Of a DNA stretch of 64,000 nt, positions 51,073 through 59,177 are shown piece after piece. The stretch's first letter is position 1. Each line of letters starts with the position of its first letter. The DNA comes from Paenibacillus contaminans (GTDB lineage: Bacteria; Bacillota; Bacilli; Paenibacillales; NBRC-103111), in the NCBI RefSeq assembly GCF_003285015.1, contig NZ_QMFB01000019.1, forward strand, positions 217-64,216, given 5' to 3'. The position numbers and the translations under genes were made by a program. The notes below the pieces were generated by a model. It searched no databases, was not told the origin of the DNA, and saw nothing but the letters and a program-made list of their open reading frames with translations.

Positions 51073-51948
51073 ATGCCGATGCATGCGGAAACCATACGTG
51101 AAGCCTATTTAAAGGCTTCTTCTTTTTTACGCGACAAGGGCGTAGCGGACAGCTCCGCTAATGCCGAGCTGCTGCTTCAGCACGCCCTCGGACTGGACCG
51201 CACGTCGCTTCTGCTGCGCTGGTCGGAACCGTTCCCAGCAGAGCGGGAAACGGACTGGCTGCGATTGCTGGAGCGCAAAGCGGCGGGAGAGCCGGCCCAG
51301 TACATCATCGGCGAGCAGGAGTTTTACGGGCTGCCGTTTACGGTAAACCGGAACGTCCTTATTCCGCGTCCGGAGACGGAATTGCTCGTCGAGCGGATGA
51401 TCGCGGAAGGAAACCGGCTATGGCCCGGGGGCAGTCCCCTGCTCGCGGATGTAGGCACGGGAAGCGGGGCGATTCCGGTTTCCATTGCGGTACATTGCCC
51501 TGCGTGGCGGGTCATGAGCTCCGACATATCGGCGGGAGCGCTGGAGACGGCTAGGGGAAATGCCGAGCGCAACGGCGTAGGCGAGCGGGTGAAGTTCGTT
51601 CAAGGCGATTTATTGCTGCCTTATATCGAACAAGGTACCGCCATCGACTTGCTCGTGTCTAATCCGCCGTATATTTCAACCGGGGATATGGCCGGCTTGC
51701 AGCCCGAGGTGAGGGATTACGAGCCGCATAGCGCGCTGGACGGCGGCCCGGAAGGACTTGATCTGTACCGCAGAATGATAACGCAGCTCGCGGAACTTCC
51801 TGCTTGCCCGCGCGTTATCGGGTTCGAAGTCGGACAAGGACAAGCCCGAGAGGTAGCGCGTATGTTGGGTTCAGCGGCTGATTGGACGGCGATCGATCTA
51901 GTGAAGGATTTAGCCGGCATCGAACGTCATGTCGTGGCGGTAAGATAG
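51073..51948 (+). CDS. prmC: Release factor glutamine methyltransferase
   Basis: 291 residues. It methylates the GGQ glutamine of release factors with S-adenosylmethionine. The N-terminal helical domain contacts the release factor, and the methyltransferase domain has motif I LADVGTGSGAIPVS and the NPPY active-site motif in LLVSNPPYIS. The start six bases after prfA, behind AAAGGAG near the prfA stop, indicates co-translation. A terminator follows about 65 bases after the stop. Confidence 0.96.
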   Translation: MPMHAETIREAYLKASSFLRDKGVADSSANAELLLQHALGLDRTSLLLRWSEPFPAERETDWLRLLERKAAGEPAQYIIGEQEFYGLPFTVNRNVLIPRPETELLVERMIAEGNRLWPGGSPLLADVGTGSGAIPVSIAVHCPAWRVMSSDISAGALETARGNAERNGVGERVKFVQGDLLLPYIEQGTAIDLLVSNPPYISTGDMAGLQPEVRDYEPHSALDGGPEGLDLYRRMITQLAELPACPRVIGFEVGQGQAREVARMLGSAADWTAIDLVKDLAGIERHVVAVR

Positions 51949-52013
51949 TCGAGAAAAACGGTCCGGCGAAAGCAGCTATATGGTATAGCCAGCCGCGCAT
52001 AAACGAAAAGCTC

Positions 52014-52058
52014 GAAAAAAAACCTAGCGCTGATGTCCAATCTGCCGCTAGGTTTTTC
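52014..52058 (+). terminator. Terminator of prfA-prmC
   Basis: AACCTAGCG (52021-52029) pairs with CGCTAGGTT (52046-52054); flanking A and T runs make it bidirectional. Confidence 0.88.
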
Positions 52059-52259
52059 TTTTAGTTTGCATACTGCACGAAGCCGTGTAGGCGGCTGCTT
52101 CCTCGGCCTTTTAGTACGAGATCAAGTCTAAAACTAGGAACTGAAGAAGACACGAGAAGCAAACACGGGTGCCTGGACAGTTCGCTAGTGTAGAAAATAT
52201 TATTATTTATGAGGCTATCCGTACTATTTCACCTGTAAAATGCTCGTTCTCGCCTGTTT

Positions 52260-52306
52260 GTGAGGCAAACGCAACTATTCATTTCGTTTGCCTCACGAAT
52301 AGTTGC
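52260..52306. repeat. Interlocked perfect inverted repeats (A-B-A'-B' order)
   Basis: GTGAGGCAAACG (52260-52271) is complementary to CGTTTGCCTCAC (52285-52296), while GCAACTATTC (52271-52280) is complementary to GAATAGTTGC (52297-52306). The two pairings interleave. Confidence 0.9.
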
Positions 52307-52522
52307 ATTTGCCTCATTAGCTCGCCAGAACACGGTTTTTTGGCGAGAGATAGTGAGATTTGCCTAATGAACAGTAAACTTTTCCTTACTATTTCTACAG
52401 AGCACAAGTGATCAGTGGCATGGAGCATGCATCTTAAGCTCTGGAGTTTTGGGGGATTGATGTCGATAACTTATCCGTTACACAAACAAATGCTGTGCAT
52501 CCCCTATAAAATCTAGTCGGTC

Positions 52523-54532
52523 TTAACGGAGTGTAGGCGACAGGGGTTCAGCGACCGGCTTTCGTTTCACCATATAAGGGTACAGCAGCGCCAGTCCTCC
52601 TACGTACAGAGCAAACGCGAAAATGGCCGGCGACAAGTGAAGCAAATCGGTATAGCCGATCGCGAGATGTACGCCGAAGCCGGCTGCGAACCCCGGCAGG
52701 CCCCCGATCAGCAGCGTCCACCACAACCAGCGTTCGCCTTGGTTGATCCCCCATAATGCCGCAGCCAGAATGGCGATTGCATTCGAAAACAGCGCCCCGC
52801 CGAAGCCAGCGCGATCATGAGCGATAAGCGGTACAAGCCGCACGTTGAGCTGCGTTAGCATTTCCGGGGTTGTGCATAGGAAGGCTAAGTCTTGCGGCAC
52901 AAACACGTCGTTCATCCCGATCCAAGCGATTACGATGCCTCCGGTCGCAAGCGAAAATCCGAGCGTAACGAGCAGCAGCTGTCCCCATTGAGCCCGCCGC
53001 CACCGTGGATCGTTAAATCGATTGGGCGGTTTGCGGGAGGGCTGATCCGCGCGGGTTCGCATCGACATAAGAAACATCGGAAGCAAAATAACGGCAACCA
53101 GCGCATGCAGCGGATCGAAGTAGCCGTATCCGAGAAACAGGAAAAAGCTTGAGAACCCTACGGCTCCTGAGGTGAATAGAGCGGTTTTGGCCCAATGAAG
53201 CCGGTTGCGCAGGCCGAACCATCCGAAAAGTCCGTACAGGATGCCGATCGACATCATCGTTCCCGCCAGCGTCACCCTGTCATGGGACATAAAGGGAAGC
53301 AGGCGTCTGTTCAACTGTGCGAGCATCGTTTGGTTCATATTTAAATAAGCTGCGTCGTAGGGGAGGATAACGGAGGTGGCGGCAATCCACCATGCCAAAA
53401 TCCCGCCGATTACCATACCCAAGCCAAGCAGGCACATCCAGCCCCAGTCCCGCCAGAACGAATGTGCTGCCGGAGCGGGCTTCGAACGAACGCGATCATA
53501 AACGATCGCTTCATTAATTCGCTTTGCGAGCCCGGGGCCGCTATAGACGAAGCCGCTGTGCAATTGGACGGCAGCCGCTCCGGCTTCCAGCAAGTCCATG
53601 GCGTCTTGAGGTTCGTGAACGCCGGCCGACGCAAGTATAGGGACGCTGGAGCCGATTGTCCCGCTAATAGTGCGAAGCAGTTCGATGCACCGTTGTTTTC
53701 CGGTCAGACCGATGATATCCCCGACTTCGGTGCGGATGAAGTCGCCGACGGAAATGCCGTCGAAGCGTTCATCCCGAACGATTCGGAGCAGCTCTTTGAG
53801 TTTACCGAAGGGACAATCTAGCGGGACATAGAGAAGAACAGGCCGCTCCGGAGCCGCTAGACGGGCGGCTTCCCTTATTTGAGCGAGAAAGCTTGCAGTT
53901 TGCTCCGATGTCCAGTCCCGCTCGACGGTCGCGTCTATGATAAAGCCGCGCGCATAAGGCGCGAGCTTCGTTATTGTCGTTTTCTGCTCCGCCAGGGCGT
54001 CCTCGGGATTCAAACCGGGCATGTGCGCAAGCCGGAACAGGTAAGGAAGCCGTTTGGCGGATTTGCCTATTTGCGGAGCTCCGGCTTCTTCGCTGCTCGA
54101 ATCAGGAAGGTGCGCATGCTCTTTATCCAAACGCCCGATGATGGCGTCAAGCCCGTCATTGACATAGAGGTTCGGATAAAGGATCGTCTCCGCGGCTTCG
54201 TCGCGAATAATCGGTCTATCGTCTTCTATCGCCTGGGCGGTGACGGGGCCGATCTCGATATGGCCGATTCCGAACTGGGAAAGCGCTTTGCGGCCGGTTC
54301 CGTGAACGTCCAACTCGCCGCTTAAGCCGACGGGGCTTTGCAGCGGAATACCCGCTAACGGGGTCTGCAAAATCGGTGGCAGTTCAGCGTGGCCCAGCGT
54401 ACGGATAACAAGCGCGCCGCCCGGCAGACGGCTTAAGGCGCCCATGGCGCCGAGCGTCAAATCCCGGGCTGTTCGGGCAGGCAATTTGAAAAGCAGCGGG
54501 CGGAACAGCGTCTGATAAGACCAATCCGGCAT
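52523..54532 (-). CDS. Dihydroorotate-dehydrogenase-like domain fused to a duplicated membrane domain
   Basis: 669 residues from ATG 54532, chosen for AAAAGGAGGTC upstream. Residues about 1-335 follow class 2 dihydroorotate dehydrogenase: FRPLLFKLPARTARDL entry helices, PVGLSGELDVHG in place of the usual AGLDKNG (the Lys is lost), IEIGPVTAQ, and the C-terminal FMN-phosphate region ASAGVHEPQDAMDLLEAGAAAVQLHSGFVYSGPGLAKRIN. From about residue 355 a membrane region contains two similar units, each starting LNxRLxPxxxHDR(V/A) and holding three or four helices. The catalytic residues differ from true PyrD, so the reaction is uncertain. It stands alone in the leftward direction. Confidence 0.78.
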   Translation of the reverse strand: MPDWSYQTLFRPLLFKLPARTARDLTLGAMGALSRLPGGALVIRTLGHAELPPILQTPLAGIPLQSPVGLSGELDVHGTGRKALSQFGIGHIEIGPVTAQAIEDDRPIIRDEAAETILYPNLYVNDGLDAIIGRLDKEHAHLPDSSSEEAGAPQIGKSAKRLPYLFRLAHMPGLNPEDALAEQKTTITKLAPYARGFIIDATVERDWTSEQTASFLAQIREAARLAAPERPVLLYVPLDCPFGKLKELLRIVRDERFDGISVGDFIRTEVGDIIGLTGKQRCIELLRTISGTIGSSVPILASAGVHEPQDAMDLLEAGAAAVQLHSGFVYSGPGLAKRINEAIVYDRVRSKPAPAAHSFWRDWGWMCLLGLGMVIGGILAWWIAATSVILPYDAAYLNMNQTMLAQLNRRLLPFMSHDRVTLAGTMMSIGILYGLFGWFGLRNRLHWAKTALFTSGAVGFSSFFLFLGYGYFDPLHALVAVILLPMFLMSMRTRADQPSRKPPNRFNDPRWRRAQWGQLLLVTLGFSLATGGIVIAWIGMNDVFVPQDLAFLCTTPEMLTQLNVRLVPLIAHDRAGFGGALFSNAIAILAAALWGINQGERWLWWTLLIGGLPGFAAGFGVHLAIGYTDLLHLSPAIFAFALYVGGLALLYPYMVKRKPVAEPLSPTLR

Positions 54533-54631
54533 ACCGGGCGACCTCCTTTTGCTTGCGGCCTTCAGAAGAAGGTACGGTTTCACGCGTTTCTTTGATTTAT
54601 CAGCAAAGTATATCGTGGAAGCGGCTCTAAA

Positions 54632-54678
54632 TCTCGGTAAACGCCAGCGCCAAAGACGCCGGTAGGCGTTTATCCTTG
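54632..54678 (+). repeat. Interspersed hairpin repeat, copy D
   Basis: CGGTAAACGCCAGCG...GACGCCGGTAGGCGTTTATCCTTG, a shorter relative of copies A and B with inverted TAAACGCC/GGCGTTTA arms. It lies in the 322-base gap 54533-54854, which otherwise shows no gene. Confidence 0.8.
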
Positions 54679-54854
54679 CTGATAATGATACTTCGATCAT
54701 AGCAAGGCGGGGCATTATTGTAAATTATTGATTGACTGCCGGAATCATATGCGAGACAGTTGAGGAAGAAGGTTTTCCAAAAGCATCCTGTTGCTTGGGA
54801 ATGCAGCAAACCAGCCCGCAAGAGAAGGTCGATTAAACTCAAGGAGGTTTTATC

Positions 54855-55238
54855 ATGAAAAGTCAAGAAATCGGGATGAAGCCGGTAACGCCTATTTTGC
54901 GCATATTTGATGAAGAGAAAGCGAAGGAGTTTTATATCGGCTTTTTGGAGTTCGCCGTGGACTGGGAGCATCGGTTTGAGGACGGCTTCCCTCTTTATAT
55001 GCAGATATCCCGAGGCGCATGCCTCATTCATTTGTCGGAGCACTATGGAGACTGTACGCCGGGCTCGTCGATCCGGATCGAAGTCGATGCGCTCGAAGCG
55101 TACCACGCCGCTTTGCTCGGGAAGGCATATAAGTATGCGCGCCCGGGGATCGAAAATACGCCTTGGGGGACGCGGGAGGTTCGCATATCCGACCCGTTCG
55201 GCAACCGGATCACATTTTATGAGAATGAGGAAAGCTAG
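54855..55238 (+). CDS. VOC-family (glyoxalase/bleomycin-resistance-like) protein
   Basis: 127 residues, ATG behind AAGGAGG. The beta-alpha-beta3 VOC fold is recognisable: PILRIFDEEKAKEFYIGFLEF at the start, CLIHLSEHYGD in the middle and EVRISDPFGNRITFYEN at the end, the last being the classic VOC terminus with a potential metal Glu. Members include glyoxalases, dioxygenases and antibiotic-binding proteins. The closest type by length and ending is the bleomycin-binding-like group. Substrate unknown; monocistronic. Confidence 0.85.
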   Translation: MKSQEIGMKPVTPILRIFDEEKAKEFYIGFLEFAVDWEHRFEDGFPLYMQISRGACLIHLSEHYGDCTPGSSIRIEVDALEAYHAALLGKAYKYARPGIENTPWGTREVRISDPFGNRITFYENEES

Positions 55239-55273
55239 AAAACTTTTACTAGATTGATAGGTTTAAAGAAAGA

Positions 55274-55311
55274 CCCCTCTGTCCATACTTGGAGTATGGA
55301 ACAGGAAGGGG
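55274..55311 (+). promoter_or_regulatory. Hairpin that can sequester the spoIIR ribosome site
   Basis: CCCC-T-CTGT-CCATAC pairs with GTATGG-a-ACAG-g-A-a-GGGG around a TTGGA loop. The GGGG arm (55308-55311) is the ribosome-binding core ten bases before the spoIIR ATG. Confidence 0.6.
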
Positions 55312-55320
55312 TTGTGCGAG

Positions 55321-56136
55321 ATGGTTAAACGGGTTTCGTTTCGGCAATATGCTTACGTAATATTCGCGATGCTGGTTATGATCGCTTGCTGGGAAACGAA
55401 TAAATCGAATGCGGCGGTTGTCGGCTCCGACATTCCGTCGGAAGCGATCCGTCTGCGCATACTGGCCAATTCCGACGCCGTTCAGGATCAGGCGATCAAG
55501 CGGGTCATCCGCGATGCGATCATCGCCGAAATGGACAAATGGGTAAGCGAGCCGCAAGGGATCGACCAGGCTCGGCAAACCGTCCGCGATCATTTGCCGG
55601 AGCTCGGCGAGCTGGTTGGAAAGCAGCTGGCGGAGCACGGTTATACATATGGGTACAGCGTGGAGCTTGGCATCGTGCCTTTCCCGACGAAAATGTACGG
55701 AAACCGGATCTACCCTGCAGGAAATTATGAAGCGCTTCGGGTGACGCTCGGCAAAGGTGAAGGACAAAACTGGTGGTGCGTGCTGTTCCCTCCATTGTGC
55801 TTCGTGGATGCGGCCTCCGGCGAGGCGGTAGCCGAAGAGAAAACGGATTCCCGCAAAAAGGCGGATTCGCCTAAAGCCGTCCCGCTTTCCGCTAAAGCGC
55901 CGAAAGAGGACGACAAACGCGGCAGTGCGGAATCGGTCGGAACGAAATCCTTGTCCGCGAAGGCAAAGGATGCGAAAGCCGAAACGATTGCCAAACATAC
56001 AAGCATCGCAGTTTCCGATATGGGCAAGCAAAAAACGATTGAAACGACGCAGCTCGGCGAACGTCCGGCAATGAAATTTTTCCTCTGGGAAAAAACGAAA
56101 TCGGTATTCTCGTCCATCAAAAGCTGGTTCGCTTGA
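55321..56136 (+). CDS. spoIIR: Stage II sporulation protein R
   Basis: 271 residues from ATG 55321 (GAAGGGG upstream). SpoIIR is made in the forespore and secreted toward the mother cell, where it activates the SpoIIGA protease to process pro-sigma-E. A signal helix (YAYVIFAMLVMIACWE) is followed by the conserved domain: IPSEAIRLRILANSDAVQDQAIKRVIRD and later NWWCVLFPPLCFVD. The C-terminal third is low-complexity, rich in Lys, Ala and Ser, and ends in KIWSSIKSWF-like hydrophobic residues. Position ahead of ywlC matches B. subtilis. A sigma-F promoter was not clearly identified. Confidence 0.94.
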   Translation: MVKRVSFRQYAYVIFAMLVMIACWETNKSNAAVVGSDIPSEAIRLRILANSDAVQDQAIKRVIRDAIIAEMDKWVSEPQGIDQARQTVRDHLPELGELVGKQLAEHGYTYGYSVELGIVPFPTKMYGNRIYPAGNYEALRVTLGKGEGQNWWCVLFPPLCFVDAASGEAVAEEKTDSRKKADSPKAVPLSAKAPKEDDKRGSAESVGTKSLSAKAKDAKAETIAKHTSIAVSDMGKQKTIETTQLGERPAMKFFLWEKTKSVFSSIKSWFA

Positions 56137-56198
56137 TACCGTGACAGCGGCTGTCTCGGGATGTATAATGAACAACAAAAACGCAGAGGGTAATTCTA

Positions 56199-57362
56199 AT
56201 GAAGACGAAAATATGGACTGTCGGCACGGCGCTTGATGCAACGGTACGGCAGTCCGAAATACAAGAAGCGGCCGATTGCCTCCGGGAAGGGAAGCTGGTC
56301 GCTTTTCCGACGGAAACGGTATACGGCTTAGGGGCGGACGCACGCAGCACCGAGGCGGTGGAGGGCATATTCCGGGCCAAAGGCCGTCCGTCCGACAATC
56401 CGCTGATCGTCCATATCGCGGACAAGTCTCAGCTTCACGATCTGGTCGATCGTGTCGATGAGACTTCTTGCCGTCTTATGGACGCATGCTGGCCGGGGCC
56501 GCTCACGCTCGTGCTGCCGGCCAAGCCCGGCGCCGTCTCGCCGCGCGTCACCGCGGGCCTCGCGACCGTCGCCGTGCGCATGCCGGCGCACCCGCTCGCG
56601 CTAGCGCTGATCCGCGCCGCCGGCTGCCCGGTTGCCGCGCCAAGCGCGAACCGCTCCGGCCGCCCGAGCCCGACGGAAGCGCGACACGTGCTCGACGACC
56701 TGGACGGCCTTATCGACGGAATCGTCGATGGCGGGCCGACCGGCGTCGGCGTCGAGTCGACCGTCGTCGAGGTTGCGGCGGACGGCCGCGTGCACGTGCT
56801 GCGCCCGGGCGGCGTTAGCGCGGAACGGCTCGCGCAGCTTTTGCCGGATGCGGCCGTCGTTTCGGCGCATGACGATGGCGCGGGAGCCGAGGCTTACGGC
56901 GCCGTCGTAACCCGGGCGGAAGCGCACGGTGCTGCAGCAGGCGCTTCTGTCGCGGCCAAGGCCGATGCCAGTGCAAGTACGCCTCTGGCCCCGAAGTCGC
57001 CCGGCATGAAGTACGCGCATTACGCGCCCAAGGGCCGTCTGACGCTCGTGCGGGGCTTATCGGCCGAGCGCGTCGCAGCACGCATCCGGCAGGAGCTTGA
57101 GGCTGCGCGTGCGCGAGGGGAAGTCACGGGCGTTTTGACATTCGCCGAACGCGCCCGATTATATGACGCCGATTTAGTCGTGCCGTGCGGCAGCCTGGCG
57201 GATCCGGATTCGGTAGCACGCGGGTTGTATGCGGCGCTTCGCCGTTTTGACGATGCGGGGGCAACGTTTATTTTGGCGGAGACGCCGGAGGAGAAGGGGA
57301 TCGGAGCGGCCGTTATGAACCGTATGCGAAAAGCGGCGGCTGATCGAGTGATAGAGGTTTAA
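56199..57362 (+). CDS. ywlC: Threonylcarbamoyl-AMP synthase (Sua5/YwlC type)
   Basis: 387 residues: a YrdC domain (about 10-205) plus the Sua5-specific C-terminal domain. It makes threonylcarbamoyl-AMP from threonine, bicarbonate and ATP, the donor for t6A37 of tRNAs. Motifs: FPTETVYGLGADARS, KGRPSDNPLIVHI, APSANRSGRPSPT and GVESTVVE. The linker between domains (about 235-265) is Ala-rich. The stretch about 56500-57100 has much higher GC than the flanks, with codons ending in G or C almost throughout. Upstream ribosome site is weak (GAGGGTAA). Synteny with spoIIR and mntP supports the name. Confidence 0.94.
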   Translation: MKTKIWTVGTALDATVRQSEIQEAADCLREGKLVAFPTETVYGLGADARSTEAVEGIFRAKGRPSDNPLIVHIADKSQLHDLVDRVDETSCRLMDACWPGPLTLVLPAKPGAVSPRVTAGLATVAVRMPAHPLALALIRAAGCPVAAPSANRSGRPSPTEARHVLDDLDGLIDGIVDGGPTGVGVESTVVEVAADGRVHVLRPGGVSAERLAQLLPDAAVVSAHDDGAGAEAYGAVVTRAEAHGAAAGASVAAKADASASTPLAPKSPGMKYAHYAPKGRLTLVRGLSAERVAARIRQELEAARARGEVTGVLTFAERARLYDADLVVPCGSLADPDSVARGLYAALRRFDDAGATFILAETPEEKGIGAAVMNRMRKAAADRVIEV

Positions 57363-57590
57363 CCGGCACGTGGAACGCTTCTACAAACGACAGTCATCGC
57401 CACTCCAAGTGTGCCGCTGTCATACACTGCCGTCCCGCGCCGCTGAGCCGTTCACCAGGATAATGCGCACAGTGCGAATAATCGCTCGTCAGCTTGTCTT
57501 GCAAGGCTTTTTCCGAAACGGCTAACCTAGCATGTTTCCCAAGTTGTCCGCATATGTTGAAGGTAGGACAGGCGGATCGGGGGGAAGGCT

Positions 57591-58151
57591 ATGGATACGG
57601 CGGTGGCGGTATGGGGACAGCTTGCTACGCTGCTGGTGATGGCGTTTGCGCTAGGCTTGGACGCATTTTCGCTCGGCATCGGGATCGGCATGAAAGGAAT
57701 ACGGCTCATTCACATTTTGCAGATCGGGTTGATCACCGCTTTGTTCCATGTGCTGATGCCGTTGTGCGGAATGTTTACCGGATATTATGTAGGTACGCTT
57801 CTCGGGAATGTGGCGACCGCCGCAGGAGGCGGGTTGCTGCTCCTCTTGGGAGGACATATGCTGTACAGCGCAATGAAGGGAGAGAGCGCCCCGTCTTTCG
57901 ATCACGGCACCTTATGGGGGATTTTGCTGCTTGCCTTAACGGTCAGCATCGATTCGTTCTCGGTCGGCGTCTCTTTCGGCATGTTCGACTCGGATTTGCT
58001 GCTCACCGTTCTCTTATTCGGAACCTTCGGCGGAATCATGTCCGTTACCGGTTTATGGCTTGGACGAAGAGCGGGACATTGGGTGGGCGAATACGGAGAA
58101 GCGTTCGGCGGTATTATTTTGCTTGTTTTTGGCATTAAATTTTTGATGTAG
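57591..58151 (+). CDS. mntP: Manganese efflux pump
   Basis: 186 residues, six membrane helices. MntP exports excess Mn2+. The two internally repeated acidic motifs are present: FALGLDAFSLGIGIGMKG in helix 1 and LTVSIDSFSVGVSFGMF in helix 4, with the metal-binding Asp residues. ATG behind GGGGGAAGG. The 228-base leader (57363-57590) shows no yybP-ykoY manganese riboswitch consensus. Order ywlC-mntP-ywlE is as in B. subtilis (ywlD). Confidence 0.94.
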   Translation: MDTAVAVWGQLATLLVMAFALGLDAFSLGIGIGMKGIRLIHILQIGLITALFHVLMPLCGMFTGYYVGTLLGNVATAAGGGLLLLLGGHMLYSAMKGESAPSFDHGTLWGILLLALTVSIDSFSVGVSFGMFDSDLLLTVLLFGTFGGIMSVTGLWLGRRAGHWVGEYGEAFGGIILLVFGIKFLM

Positions 58152-58220
58152 CGCACTTTTTGCTACAATGGATCTATACTACTACTATAACGCGCTCGCG
58201 AGAGAAGGGGGCGAATCGAT

Positions 58221-58805
58221 ATGGCACATCGCATTTTGTTCGTCTGCACGGGAAATACATGCCGCAGTCCGCTGGCCGAAGGGCTTCTAAGCTTGCTGGC
58301 CGAGCAACAAGGGCTTTCTGTCGAGGTCAAGTCCGCCGGCGTAGCCGCAATCGAGGGCTGTTCCATGTCGGCGCATTCGGCGTCCATTTTGCGGGAAAAA
58401 GGCTATAAAGGATCGATTACTTCCAAGCCCCTTGACGGCAATCTTGTCGGTTGGGCCGATTTGATTTTGACGATGACGGTTAATCATAAACGGGCGGTCA
58501 TTCAGCAGTTTCCCGATTCCGTCGATAAAACGTACGCGCTTAAAGAATATGCCGAAAATGATTCGCACATTCTTGAGGCGGTACGCGAACATGAAGCGCT
58601 TAGTGCGGAGCTTCAATTGAAGCAAGCGCTCGGCCGGCAGATCGGCACGAGCGAACGGGCGCGGCTGTTGGAGCTTGTCGACCGGTTGCCGGATTACGAC
58701 ATCGCCGATCCGTTCGGCGGGTCCCGGTCGAGTTACGAGATAAGCGCCGCGGAAATCGAACGAAGTTTGCGCAAATTGCTGGATCGGTTAAGCAGTCAAG
58801 GATAA
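58221..58805 (+). CDS. ywlE: Protein arginine phosphatase (YwlE type, low-molecular-weight phosphatase fold)
   Basis: 194 residues. The P-loop VCTGNTCRSP has the Thr after GN that characterises YwlE-type arginine phosphatases, where tyrosine phosphatases carry Ile or another residue. The acid Asp lies in YDIADPFGG. YwlE reverses McsB arginine phosphorylation and so counteracts ClpCP tagging. There are about 40 extra residues in the region 85-150 compared with B. subtilis YwlE (150 residues). Extended -10 TGCTACAAT lies at 58159-58167. ATG behind GAAGGGGG. Confidence 0.92.
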   Translation: MAHRILFVCTGNTCRSPLAEGLLSLLAEQQGLSVEVKSAGVAAIEGCSMSAHSASILREKGYKGSITSKPLDGNLVGWADLILTMTVNHKRAVIQQFPDSVDKTYALKEYAENDSHILEAVREHEALSAELQLKQALGRQIGTSERARLLELVDRLPDYDIADPFGGSRSSYEISAAEIERSLRKLLDRLSSQG

Positions 58806-58967
58806 GCTTCCAGCGCGCTCTGATCACAGTTTAATAACGGTTCATTAAACAGCTGTCCGTCTTTGCTTATCGCGGCTTACAAGATTCACCAAGGAATACT
58901 GGGTTAGCACATCCTATGAATGAAGAAGCGGCTGCTTTTTTCCGCGTACGACAGGAAAGGTGCAGTC

Positions 58968-58996
58968 TTTACAGCGTGAAGAGAATGAGCTATGAT
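58968..58996 (+). promoter_or_regulatory. Promoter of the ZTP-riboswitch transcript
   Basis: -35 TTTACA (58968-58973), 17-base spacer, -10 TATGAT (58991-58996), placing the start just before the riboswitch. Confidence 0.65.
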
Positions 58997-59009
58997 AGTA
59001 GCAAGTAAA

Positions 59010-59124
59010 TAGGACTCAATGTAACTGGCGACAAGTGGGAATAACCACAATGGAGCATTGAGGGTAACGGCCGGTCGCCTGGGCAAAGAGCAACGACGTG
59101 GAAGCACGCGTGTGCTCTTTTTCT
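59010..59124 (+). promoter_or_regulatory. ZTP (pfl) riboswitch with terminator
   Basis: P1 is CTCAATG (59014-59020) / CATTGAG (59055-59061); between them lie AACTGGCGACAAGTGGGAA and the ACCAC arm of P2, then GGAGC. Downstream CGGCCGGTCGCCTGGGCA carries the conserved CGCCUGGGCA segment. The aptamer runs into an expression platform: AAAGAGCA (59085-59092) pairs with TGCTCTTT (59113-59120), then TTCTG, a terminator. ZTP binding should disfavour this stem and turn on rpiB and the genes after it. Confidence 0.9.
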
Positions 59125-59177
59125 GTTTTACGGTACGGATAGGTTATACTAAGGGTATGATAACGGGAGGTGTCCTC

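Larger units (their letters stand above)
51949..52522. other. 574-base intergenic region with terminator and palindromes
   Basis: It contains the prmC terminator (52014-52058), an interlocked inverted-repeat block (52260-52306) and a further hairpin CTCGCCA (52321-52327) / TGGCGAG (52341-52347). No open reading frame with a ribosome site and recognisable product is visible. The TTTGCCTCA element occurs several times in both orientations. Confidence 0.7.

Noticed and set aside
54533..54715. N-terminal extension of the dihydroorotate-dehydrogenase-like protein
   Set aside because: The extra 61 residues are Arg-rich without family similarity, include repeat copy D, and the internal ATG at 54532 has a perfect AAGGAGGT.
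55249..56343. Long open frame on the minus strand opposite spoIIR
   Set aside because: It is antisense to a well-conserved gene, has no ribosome site and reads as a His/Arg/Phe-rich shadow of the real frame.
57363..57590. Manganese (yybP-ykoY) riboswitch before mntP
   Set aside because: The conserved aptamer segments could not be found in this leader.
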